Source: Bradyrhizobium sp. sGM-13
GTDB taxonomy: Bacteria > Pseudomonadota > Alphaproteobacteria > Rhizobiales > Xanthobacteraceae
Direction: 5' to 3'
Assembly (NCBI RefSeq): GCF_018398875.1
Contig: NZ_JAGWDK010000009.1
Location: forward strand, 186,001-250,000
DNA: 64,000 nt
The position numbers were made by a program, and so were the translations under genes. The notes beneath the pieces were generated by a model. The model did not search any database. It was not told the DNA's origin and saw only the letters and a list, made by a program, of their open reading frames with translations. Positions 16,044 through 24,700 of the stretch are shown one piece after another (the first letter of the stretch is position 1; each line of letters opens with the position of its first letter).

Positions 16044-17816
16044 ATGTCTGATGAATTTCCCCCGGTACCGTTGACGCCGCCGCCCGGCGTCGTCAAGACC
16101 GAGTCCGACCGCGTCGTGGAAGGCCGCTGGATCGACATGCAGTGGATGCGGTTCGTCAACGGACGTCCGCAGAAGATGGGCGGCTGGGTCAGGCAGACCA
16201 CGGTCATCTCGTCCGGCGCCTTGCGACAGCTTCATGCATGGCGCGATCTTCAATCGCTCGAGTATATGGCAGGCGGGACGTACCGAAAACTCTACGTCTA
16301 CGAGCGCGATTTCACCCAGCACGACATTACGCCTCTGGCCGATTCCGGAACGCTGACGGACCCGTTCACCACGACATCCGGAAGCTCCATCGTCACAGTG
16401 GCTGACGCGACGCACGGCAGAAACCCCGGGGACACCGTCATTTATTCTGGCGCTTCCGCCGTCGGCGGATTGACGCTCGATGGACCCTACGAGGTGCTGA
16501 CCACGATTGGCGCCGGAACCTACACAATCGATGCCGGAGCAAATGCTTCTTCCGACGCAACAGGGGGTGGCACCATCACCTATGAATATGAAGTCTCGAT
16601 CGGTGCTGATCGAGGCGTCTATGGTCTCGGCTACGGAGCCGGCCCCTACGGCATCGGTACCTACGGCACCGCACGCTCCGGCTCGACTCTCTTCATCGAG
16701 CCTCGCATCTGGTCATTCGATCATTTTGGCCGGATCCTTCTGAGCGCCTTCAATGGTGGATCGATCTACGATTGGGATCCGGAGGACGTTCCTTCCTTTG
16801 GCCGCGCCGTGCGGGTAGCGAATGCCCCAACCGACGTTCGCTACATGTTCATCACGGAAGAGCGCTTCGTGATGGCGCTGTGCGATGGCATGCGCGTCGA
16901 TTGGTGCAGCCAGGGCGATTACTCGATGTGGACGCCCGGCCTTGGCAATACCGCAAACACGCGCAACCTCTCGGAAGGGACCAAGCTGATTGCCGGACGG
17001 TCGCTGGGCAATCACATCTCCTGCGTCTGGACGGATTTCTCGCTCTACATCTTCCAGTACACCGGATCTGCCTCGGTCTTCTCCTCCCGGCTCGGCGGGC
17101 GCAATTGCGGTCTCGTCTCGCCATCCTGCGCGGTAACAGCGAACGGCGTCGCCTACTGGATGGGTCACACGAACTTCTATCTTTACAACGGCTCGGTGCA
17201 GTTCATCCCGAACGTTGATGACATCCGCGATTACGTGTTCGGCAACCTCAACACCGAGAATGCCTATTTGTCGTGGGGCGAGTACCTCGAAAAATACAAT
17301 GAGATCATCTGGTACTACATTTCGGCCGGAGACACAGAGCCGAGCTACTATGCGCTTCTGAACCTCAAGGACTTCTCCTGGGCGGCGGGGCAGATGGTGC
17401 GCACCGCAGGGGCGGCATTCACCCACGGCGACACCCGCCCTTATTGGGCCGGTCCGGACGGTCACATCTATCTTCACGAAAGCGGCGTCGATGGCGATGG
17501 GGCTGCGATCCGCGCATCGATCAAGCTCGGGCCGTCGAGCCTGCAATCCGGTGCCGCGATGTTCAACATCGACGGCATCAATGCCGACTTCCACAATCAG
17601 ATGGGCGACATCACCGCGACATTCACCGGCTGGGACCGGCTCCGCCATGCCACGGTGGACACCCAAACCGTCACCATCACGCCGACCGATGATCTCGTCG
17701 ATCTGCGCCTGTCAGGCCGCTACATCAGCCTCGAACTGATTACCGACGTGATCGGCGGCTACTTCCGCTTCGGTAAGCCGGACGTGATGGTCTCCTCCAA
17801 CGGGACACGCCGATGA
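16044..17816 (+). CDS. Tail tube / nozzle-like structural protein
   Basis: 590 residues, mostly beta strands with many G, Y, W and D residues. Signs include KMGGWVRQT near residue 47, repeated YG-rich turns (GVYGLGYGAGPYGIGTYG), and GPDGHIYLHESG. The overall look, with WD-like beta segments and size, resembles the large stabilisation/nozzle proteins below the portal of P22-type phages (gp10-like). It overlaps the next gene by four bases. Specific family not confirmed. Confidence 0.6.
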   Translation: MSDEFPPVPLTPPPGVVKTESDRVVEGRWIDMQWMRFVNGRPQKMGGWVRQTTVISSGALRQLHAWRDLQSLEYMAGGTYRKLYVYERDFTQHDITPLADSGTLTDPFTTTSGSSIVTVADATHGRNPGDTVIYSGASAVGGLTLDGPYEVLTTIGAGTYTIDAGANASSDATGGGTITYEYEVSIGADRGVYGLGYGAGPYGIGTYGTARSGSTLFIEPRIWSFDHFGRILLSAFNGGSIYDWDPEDVPSFGRAVRVANAPTDVRYMFITEERFVMALCDGMRVDWCSQGDYSMWTPGLGNTANTRNLSEGTKLIAGRSLGNHISCVWTDFSLYIFQYTGSASVFSSRLGGRNCGLVSPSCAVTANGVAYWMGHTNFYLYNGSVQFIPNVDDIRDYVFGNLNTENAYLSWGEYLEKYNEIIWYYISAGDTEPSYYALLNLKDFSWAAGQMVRTAGAAFTHGDTRPYWAGPDGHIYLHESGVDGDGAAIRASIKLGPSSLQSGAAMFNIDGINADFHNQMGDITATFTGWDRLRHATVDTQTVTITPTDDLVDLRLSGRYISLELITDVIGGYFRFGKPDVMVSSNGTRR

Positions 17817-18577
17817 GACCGCTTGCTCTGGGACAACCGGCCAACGACAATGATCTGCAGTGGATTATGGGCGCGCTTCGCGAGATTGAGACCGCGTCCT
17901 ATGAATTAGACCCATCAACGCCAGGAGCAGTCATCCCGGCGACTGAGAACCCGCTGGTCGACGGTACGGCGGAGGTCGGAACGTCGGCAAAATATGCGCG
18001 CGAAGACCATGTTCATCCTGCGGACACGGAAACGGCGACGGCAACGGCGAATGCGAGAATTGCCGCCTCCGCCGTTCGGTACGATGCAGCTCAATCATTG
18101 AATGCGACGCAGAAAACGCAGGCGCTGAACAACATTGGCGCGCAGCCGGCGGGCAGCTACCAGCCCCCCCTGGGGTATACGCCGGTCAACAAGGCTGGCG
18201 ACACAATCACCGGCTCTCTCTTGGTCAACAACGTCCTATCGGCTGGAGCCGTCTACAGCAGCACGGCGGGAGACATCAACGCCGTGAGAACCAGCGCGCC
18301 GACCACAGGCGTTATCTTTCTCGGCAACACTGGTCGCTACCTCTATTACGACGGCAGCGCCTACCATCTACCCGGGGCACGGCTGTATACGAACGGCTAC
18401 AACATCGTGGTGAGTGTCCGCATGGCCTACGCGGCTGACCGCAGCTACGCGGGCGGGCTGGAGGAGCCTTACGGCGGCACCGTCATCACAGGCGCAAGCC
18501 GATTGGGCACGTTCCGTCACCGCTATCTCCAATACCAGCTCAACGACGGCGGCTGGTACACAGCAGGGTACGTATGA
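17813..18577 (+). CDS. Tail fibre protein
   Basis: 254 residues. The N-terminus has the YAREDHVHPADT motif frequent in phage fibres. ALNNIGAQPAGSYQPPLGYTPVNKAGDTI, which spans residues 102-130, is the common fibre repeat. The C-terminal part (GNTGRYLYYDGSAYHLPGA, RHRYLQYQLNDGGWYTAGY) is likely the receptor-binding knob. It would trimerise and bind the host surface. It starts four bases inside the previous gene and overlaps the next by four. Confidence 0.75.
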   Translation: MRPLALGQPANDNDLQWIMGALREIETASYELDPSTPGAVIPATENPLVDGTAEVGTSAKYAREDHVHPADTETATATANARIAASAVRYDAAQSLNATQKTQALNNIGAQPAGSYQPPLGYTPVNKAGDTITGSLLVNNVLSAGAVYSSTAGDINAVRTSAPTTGVIFLGNTGRYLYYDGSAYHLPGARLYTNGYNIVVSVRMAYAADRSYAGGLEEPYGGTVITGASRLGTFRHRYLQYQLNDGGWYTAGYV

Positions 18578-19134
18578 CGATCATCAATCACGGATCGTGG
18601 TCGCGCTACGTACCAGGCATCTGGCCCGAAGGTTTCCCTTCGAACATCATGTTCTGCAAGCGGGACAGCGACGGCATCGACTGGTACGACTACATCTACA
18701 AAGGTGCATCGTTCGCCCCGGGCTCGATCAAGGTCACGGTCGAAGGAGGTCTCACGCGTGCCGCGACCCGCGATGAGAGCAAGCTGTTTCCTCAGTCCTC
18801 TGTGGTACTGGAAATCACTGGCGACAACGCCGAGGACCCGCAGGCTGCATTCGGCGGCCTCGTGTACGACGAAGCGTCCAACACGCTCAGTCTTCCTCGT
18901 CCTACCGTCCCGCAATCCGTCACACCCCGGCAGGCGCGCCTCGCGCTCCTCAGTGTCGGCCTGCTCGATCAAGTAGAGGCTAGTGTGAACGCTGCCGGAG
19001 GCGCCACCAAGATCACTTGGGAATACGCCACCGAGATCAATCGCCGCGATCCGATGATCATCTCCATCGGCTCCTCGCTCGGCCTGACTTCGGATCAGAT
19101 CGACGCGCTGTTCCTTTCCGCATCCGAACTATAG
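18574..19134 (+). CDS. Fibre-associated / tail fibre assembly-like protein
   Basis: 186 residues. The first half carries beta-rich sequence with many W/Y residues (WSRYVPGIWPEGFPSN). The second half contains RQARLALLSVGLLDQVEASV, TKITWEYATEINRRDPMI and GLTSDQIDALFLSASEL, the standard C-terminal pattern of short phage proteins next to tail fibres. It is coupled to the fibre gene. Chaperone or fibre-subunit role inferred. Confidence 0.65.
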   Translation: MTIINHGSWSRYVPGIWPEGFPSNIMFCKRDSDGIDWYDYIYKGASFAPGSIKVTVEGGLTRAATRDESKLFPQSSVVLEITGDNAEDPQAAFGGLVYDEASNTLSLPRPTVPQSVTPRQARLALLSVGLLDQVEASVNAAGGATKITWEYATEINRRDPMIISIGSSLGLTSDQIDALFLSASEL

Positions 19135-19141
19135 GTTCACA

Positions 19142-19636
19142 ATGTTATCTTTACCCCAACGGGCCGCCGAAGAGGCGCGGCTCACCGTTCGCGGTGCCAT
19201 GTCCGATCAGGACGCGATCGAGGTCCACAAGCTCCTGATGCTGATGGGCGACGAGGTCGCGGTCGCGCCGGTCGATCCGGTCGTCGTGATGGAGGACATC
19301 TACAACCTCATCAATGCCGACAACCGCGGGGCCTTCCTGATGGCGACGCGCGAAGGCAAGCTTGTCGGCGTAATGGGACTGGAAAACACCCGCTATCGGT
19401 ATTCGAAGGAATACTGCATCCGCGAGGTCTATCTGTTCGTCCATCCCGACCATCGCAACGGCGATGTGCTGGGCGCGCTGCTCGCCGAAGCCCGCGCGAT
19501 CGCCGACATGGTCGGCAAGGAACTCTACGTGACAATCGCAAACCCCAACCGTCGACGGGGCAGAACGGAGAAGGTGGCGAGCCTCCTTCGTTATCAGCCG
19601 GTCGGCTCAATCTACGCACTTCATCCGAGGAACTAA
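19142..19636 (+). CDS. GNAT-family N-acetyltransferase (phage-encoded)
   Basis: 164 residues. GNAT motif A appears as REVYLFVHPDHRNGDVLGALL (starting near residue 96), where the HRNGDVLG turn would bind acetyl-CoA pyrophosphate. The preceding strands (GAFLMATREGKLVGVMGLE) match the central sheet. Such acetyltransferases are frequent in the late region of podoviruses, between fibre and ejection genes. Substrate unknown; a virion or host protein is likely. Confidence 0.78.
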   Translation: MLSLPQRAAEEARLTVRGAMSDQDAIEVHKLLMLMGDEVAVAPVDPVVVMEDIYNLINADNRGAFLMATREGKLVGVMGLENTRYRYSKEYCIREVYLFVHPDHRNGDVLGALLAEARAIADMVGKELYVTIANPNRRRGRTEKVASLLRYQPVGSIYALHPRN

Positions 19637-19639
19637 AAG

Positions 19640-20761
19640 ATGGGTTGCTTTGGCAGCAGTGAAGAAACCGGCCGGAAAACCACCACCAACACCTTGCCGG
19701 CCTATCTGGAATCCGCCGCCCAGACCAACGTCTCCAACGCGATGAACTTCGCGAACAAGCCGTTCGAAGCCTACACCGGGGAGATGACGGCGCCGCTGAC
19801 GCAGAATCAGAAGGACGCGTTCGGCCTCATCAAGTCGATCGCTGGCTCGAGCAATCCGTACCTCTCCGACATTCAGGATCTGTACAAGCAGTTCTCCACC
19901 GCGCCGGCCTCGACGATCACCGCCCCGACCACGGGCGAAATCGAGCAGTACATGAACCCCTACCTCATGGCCGCGCTGCAACCGCAGCTTGACGATATCG
20001 CGCGGCAGGGCATCAACACCCGCAAGTCCCTCGATGCGCAGTCGACCATGGATGGCGCTTTCGGCGATGCGCGCTCCGGCGTCGAGCGGGCGGAGGCGCG
20101 GCGCAACGAGGACATCCTGCGGACCAATACCATCGGCAAGGGCTATTCCGACGCCTTCACTTCGGCCATGGCAAATCTCATGGATACGAAGAAGACCAAC
20201 GCCACTCTGAACGAGACCGCCTTGCAGCGCGCAATAACGGGCGGCAAGGCGCTGCAGGATCTCGACTTGTCGCAGGTCAATCGCGGATTGACGACGGCGG
20301 ATGCGCTCGCGAAGGCGGGCAAGACCGAGCAGGAAACCAACCAGGCGGCGGATACCGCGAAGTTTCAGGAGTTCTTGCGCGGCCAGGGCTGGGACGCGCA
20401 GAAGATCGCACTTGTCACCTCGGCGCTGGCCGGCACGCCGAAATCGACCACGCAAACGACGGTCGAAGAGCAGCCGAACAATTCCGGCTGGGGCATCATT
20501 GGTTCGCTCACCTCGTCGCTCCTGCCGGCGATTATCTCGGACCGGCGCGTGAAGGAAGACATCAGCGTCATCGGCGCGACCTTGGACGGCCTCCCGATCT
20601 ATCGGTTCAAGTACATCGGCGACGATCGCTGGCAGATCGGCCTGATGGCCGACGACGTCGAAGCGGTGACGCCGGATGCCGTCATGGAAGTCGGTGGCCT
20701 TAAGGTCGTCGATTACGAGAAAGCAACGCAAGCCGCCGCTGACATGGGAGCATCTGTCTGA
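19640..20761 (+). CDS. Virion-internal helical protein with C-terminal Peptidase S74-like chaperone domain
   Basis: 373 residues. Residues ~15-280 are helical and polar without a signal peptide, in the position where podoviruses encode DNA-ejection proteins. Residues ~300-365 begin SDRRVKEDISVIG and continue RFKYIGDDRWQIGLMADDVE, which matches the intramolecular chaperone of endosialidase tailspikes (Peptidase S74). Ser300 and Lys305 have the spacing of the self-cleavage Ser-Lys dyad of that family as I recall it. The domain would trimerise the protein and then cut itself off. A tail-fibre role is the main alternative. Confidence 0.65.
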   Translation: MGCFGSSEETGRKTTTNTLPAYLESAAQTNVSNAMNFANKPFEAYTGEMTAPLTQNQKDAFGLIKSIAGSSNPYLSDIQDLYKQFSTAPASTITAPTTGEIEQYMNPYLMAALQPQLDDIARQGINTRKSLDAQSTMDGAFGDARSGVERAEARRNEDILRTNTIGKGYSDAFTSAMANLMDTKKTNATLNETALQRAITGGKALQDLDLSQVNRGLTTADALAKAGKTEQETNQAADTAKFQEFLRGQGWDAQKIALVTSALAGTPKSTTQTTVEEQPNNSGWGIIGSLTSSLLPAIISDRRVKEDISVIGATLDGLPIYRFKYIGDDRWQIGLMADDVEAVTPDAVMEVGGLKVVDYEKATQAAADMGASV

Positions 20762-21717
20762 TGAACCTTGCCGATCTGATCTCGGGTAACGCCTACGTCG
20801 GTCAAAACTTTCCCAGCGACATGCCGCCTGCCGCAGATGGCGGAGGCAACCCGATGGACGCGTTGGACAAGCTGCGCGAGCTGCTTTCGATCAGCGAGGG
20901 AAAGGCCAAGGGCCTCATCGATCCCGACCTCAATCCAGCGATGGACCCGCCCATCGGCCGCTTTCAAGAGATGCCCCTTGCGCCGCCAGACATGCGGGAG
21001 GCTTCCTCAGGTGCCACCGATTTCAGCGCGCGCTCGCGTCAGCCGCTAGCGGTCCCGCTTCCGCAGCCGCGCCCGGCCGGCGCTCCGCTGGCTCCGCCTG
21101 AGGCGATCACCGCGTTCGCCCCGACCGACATCCAGCGTGCGCAGCGGGGCATGCCGCCGATTCCGATGACGGAATTGCCGGGGCAGGATCGGCCGGCGAG
21201 TGGGCTGCTCTCGGCGATTGCTCCGAACCTCGCTCCGAGCCAGTCGACCATGAACAAGGTGATGGCATCGCTGGGCGGCGGCCTGTCCACCGTGACCGGT
21301 AACACCGCCGGCGGCGCGTTCGCGCGCGGGATGGGCGGCGGTCTGAAAGCAGCGGCTGCGCAAGACAAGACCGATTTTGACCAGCACCTCAAGGCGCTCA
21401 AGCAAGTGCAGGATGCCAAGGCCACCGGCACCAGCGAGGAGTACAAGGCTGCGTTGACGAACTACTACAAGGTTCTCACCGAGCAGAAGAACCAGCAGGC
21501 GGCAGTCGCCACAAACCCGAAGGCGGCGAAGGCATACGCCATGGACAAGGCCCCCGCGGAGAAGCCCGCAGCGGCCCCCGGCACTGAAATCTCGATGAAG
21601 GGCGACGGCACGCAAGCCTCTCCCTACGCGCCGACGTCGAAGGCCGACTACGACGAGATCGAATCCGGCACGTACTACATCCATCCCTCCACCGGCCAAC
21701 TTCGCCTGAAGAAGTAA
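20761..21717 (+). CDS. Putative virion-internal protein sharing a motif with the giant protein
   Basis: 318 residues; ATG overlaps the previous stop by one base. Proline/alanine-rich N-terminal half, then a glycine-rich hydrophobic segment (about 165-198; VMASLGGGLSTVTGNTAGGAFARGMGGG), then a helical region (about 200-265) and a compact C-terminal tail (YYIHPSTGQLRLKK). TDFSARSRQP followed by VPLPQPRP (about residues 86-105) recurs near the N-terminus of the next, giant gene. It likely enters the capsid together with that protein. Confidence 0.55.
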   Translation: MNLADLISGNAYVGQNFPSDMPPAADGGGNPMDALDKLRELLSISEGKAKGLIDPDLNPAMDPPIGRFQEMPLAPPDMREASSGATDFSARSRQPLAVPLPQPRPAGAPLAPPEAITAFAPTDIQRAQRGMPPIPMTELPGQDRPASGLLSAIAPNLAPSQSTMNKVMASLGGGLSTVTGNTAGGAFARGMGGGLKAAAAQDKTDFDQHLKALKQVQDAKATGTSEEYKAALTNYYKVLTEQKNQQAAVATNPKAAKAYAMDKAPAEKPAAAPGTEISMKGDGTQASPYAPTSKADYDEIESGTYYIHPSTGQLRLKK

Positions 21718-21725
21718 ATCCCCAC

Positions 21726-24700
21726 ATGGCATTTGAAGACCTCATCACCGGCTTGGCCGGTGAGGATACGCCTGCGCCTATTGATCCCGAATTGCTCGCC
21801 TCCCGGACCGAACGGAAGGGCCTGACCGACTTCAGCGCGCGCGCGCGACAGCCGGTCGATTTCGGTGCCGATGACGAAGTGATCGGGCCCGCCCCGAAAC
21901 CGCGCCGCGCCAAGGCTGCGCCGGCCGCCGACTTCGGCGCCGACGACGAAGTGGTCGACGCGATGTACGGGCAGACCGTTCCAACGCCCAAGGCGCGCCC
22001 TTCGGAAGCCGACGCGCTTACGTCGCCGGTACCCCTCCCCAGGCCGCGCCCACCAGCCGAGATCCAGCCAACGCAAGCGATGCCGGAAGTGCAGCCGCTC
22101 GAGGATGCGCCCTTTCGCGCGCCGAGCAGCGGCCTGACGACGAACATGCTGACCGGCGAAGAGGCATACGCCGAGCGCGAGGCGAACATCAAAGCGGCTG
22201 AGGACACTGTTGCCGAAGCCCGCACGCGCCTGCAGGCGGCACAGGAACGCCAGAATGCCGTGCTCGCCCCAAGTACCCGCCGCGGCACGACTGGCGACCT
22301 GCAGCGCCAGGCGATCGACGCCGAAGTCGAGAACGCCCACAAGAACCTCTCCGAGGCCGAGCTTGGCCTTTCGGCCGCGCAGCGAGCCAATCCCCCCACC
22401 CAGAAGCCTATCCGCGACGCGGCGTCCCGCTTCGCGACAGCCGTCGGCACGATTGTCCCCGACACCGTCGGCGGTATCGCACGTCCCATCGACGCCGCTC
22501 TCGATGCTGCAGGTATCAAGAACGGTACTGGAATCGCCGAGGCCATGCGTGAAGCCTCCCGCCGCATCGGGATTGCTAACCAGCCCGACCCGACGCGCGA
22601 GGAGGATCTGACCGCGAAGCTCGGCCAGGGCGCGGGCTCCGCGGTTGGCTTTGTGGCGACCGGTGTTGTCGGTAAGGCGGCTGGCCTGCCCGCCTGGGCT
22701 GCGTCTGGCGTAACCGGTGCGGCGCAGAACGCCGAGCAGTATTACCGCGAAGCCGACGACATGGGCGCGCCCGCCTACAAGAAGGCGCTGGCCTACATCA
22801 CTGGCGGCGCGATCGGATCGACGGAGGCGGTTGGCCTCGGGCGCATCGCCGACGAAATGGATAAGGCCACGGGCGGCGGCGTGAGGCGTTATTTCGGTCT
22901 CATCGCGAAGGAGATGGGCGAGGAAGGTCTGCAGGAAGGCGTCCAGCAGCTGCTCGACAATATCGCGAAGTACGCCCTCTATGGCAAAGACCCCGGCGAC
23001 ATCACCAAGGACGTTGCGACCAATGCGCTGATCGGCGCGATGCTCGGCATGGGCATGGCCGGAACGATGGGCGCGCCGACGCTCCTGCGAGGCCGTCGCG
23101 GCGAAGCAAACATCCCCGTCCCGCCGCAAGCGCCCGTCAGCGCGGAGAACATCGCCGCGCAGATCCTTGGCGAGTCGAGCGCTCCTCCCGCGCAGGCTCC
23201 GGCCGCGCCGCAGCCGACACCCATCTCACCTGCGCCCGCGGCTGAGACTCCAGCGGACAACAGCGCACTCCCCTCAAATCAGACCGAAAATATTAACACG
23301 CCCCCTTCGCCCGAGCAGGCAAAGGCCGTGGGCGATTCCGACCGCGCCATGCTGCGCGCCTATGGCTACAGCGACGAGAACATCGACGACATGTCGCCCG
23401 GCCAGATCGCGGCGGAGGTCGCGGCTGCCGAGGAAGCCGGCACCAAGCCGGAGTTCGGTACCGACGACCATGTCGTCGGCACGCGCGCCGCACCGGTCAA
23501 CATCGAGACTGCGGACGACCTCAAGGCGGTGACGAACGCCGCAAGCGGCGAATACACCCCGTCGCAGGGCGAGGCCAACAACCGTCCGCTGGGCCATGCG
23601 AAATGGAATGGCCTCGACATTTCAATCGAGACCGAGGCAGGCGGCATCCGCCGCGGCCAAGACCCGAAGACCAAGCAGACGTGGGAAACCCGCATGGGCG
23701 CGGCCTACGGCTATATCAAGGGCACCGTCGGCGCCGATGGCATGCACGTCGACGTGTTCATGGGCAACAAGCCCGAGGGCGACCGGGTTTACGTCATCGA
23801 CGAGGTTGACAGCGAGACCGGGAAATTCCGCCAGCACAAGGTTATGGCTGGCTTCCCGACCGAGCAGGCCGCTCGCGCCGCCTATCTCCGCACGTCGAGC
23901 AAGAGCGAAAAGACGCTCGGCGCGATCGCCGACATGTCGATCGACGAGCTCAAGGCGTGGCTTCGCGAGGGCGATCTGAAAGCCCCCGCCGTCAAGACCA
24001 GGACCATCACCCTCCCCAAGCAGACCATCAAGAGCAGCGAACCGACCTCGCTGTTGCAATTCATCGCCTCGAAGGGCGGGTTGGCGCCTGACCCAGAACT
24101 GACGGCGCTGGATCTGACAGGCTCCCATCGCGTGAACATCCCCGGGCGGACCGGCCGCTTCGGCGTGGTGCGCCCGACGGGCATGTCGCTCGACCAGATG
24201 CGCGAGGCCGCGGAAGAGGCGGGATATTTCCGCGGCACCGCCAACGCCACCAGCACCGTGCGGGACTTCCTCGACGCGATCGACAATGAGCTGCGCGGCC
24301 AGCGCAAGCTGCCGGAGGGCCAGGAAGCAGAACCGAGCAAGCGTGAGCTGCAGCGGCTCGATGAGGAGAACGCCCACCGCGCCGCCATTGAGGCCGACAA
24401 CCGGGCCGAGATCGAGCAGATGCTGCGCGACGTCGGCATCCCCGCGGGCATCACGAACGAGGAGGACATCGCCCTCGCCGCCCGGATCATGGCTGACGAG
24501 GACATGTCCGCCGAGGACGCCCTCGAACTGGCCGCGATGCGGAACCTCGAAACCGACCTGCCGGTGACGCAGGACCAGATTGATGATATCTACGACTTTG
24601 GAGCATTCGATGCTGTTCAGCCCCGACCGACACAGGAAGATGAGCGCGGCGCTCAAGCAGAAAGCGCAGCAGGAGTCGGACCCGGAGAAGAAGGCCGGAC

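Noticed and set aside
21675..23129. Long minus-strand open frame (484 codons) opposite the start of the giant gene
   Set aside because: Antisense shadow of GC-rich codons: no ribosome binding site, R/G/A/L-biased product, and the plus strand has recognisable domains.
23167..23532. Other out-of-frame ORFs in the giant gene (for example 22210-22611 and 23167-23532)
   Set aside because: Products are almost only R, P and S, have no ribosome binding site and no G/C-ending codon bias in their frame, unlike the two nested genes accepted.
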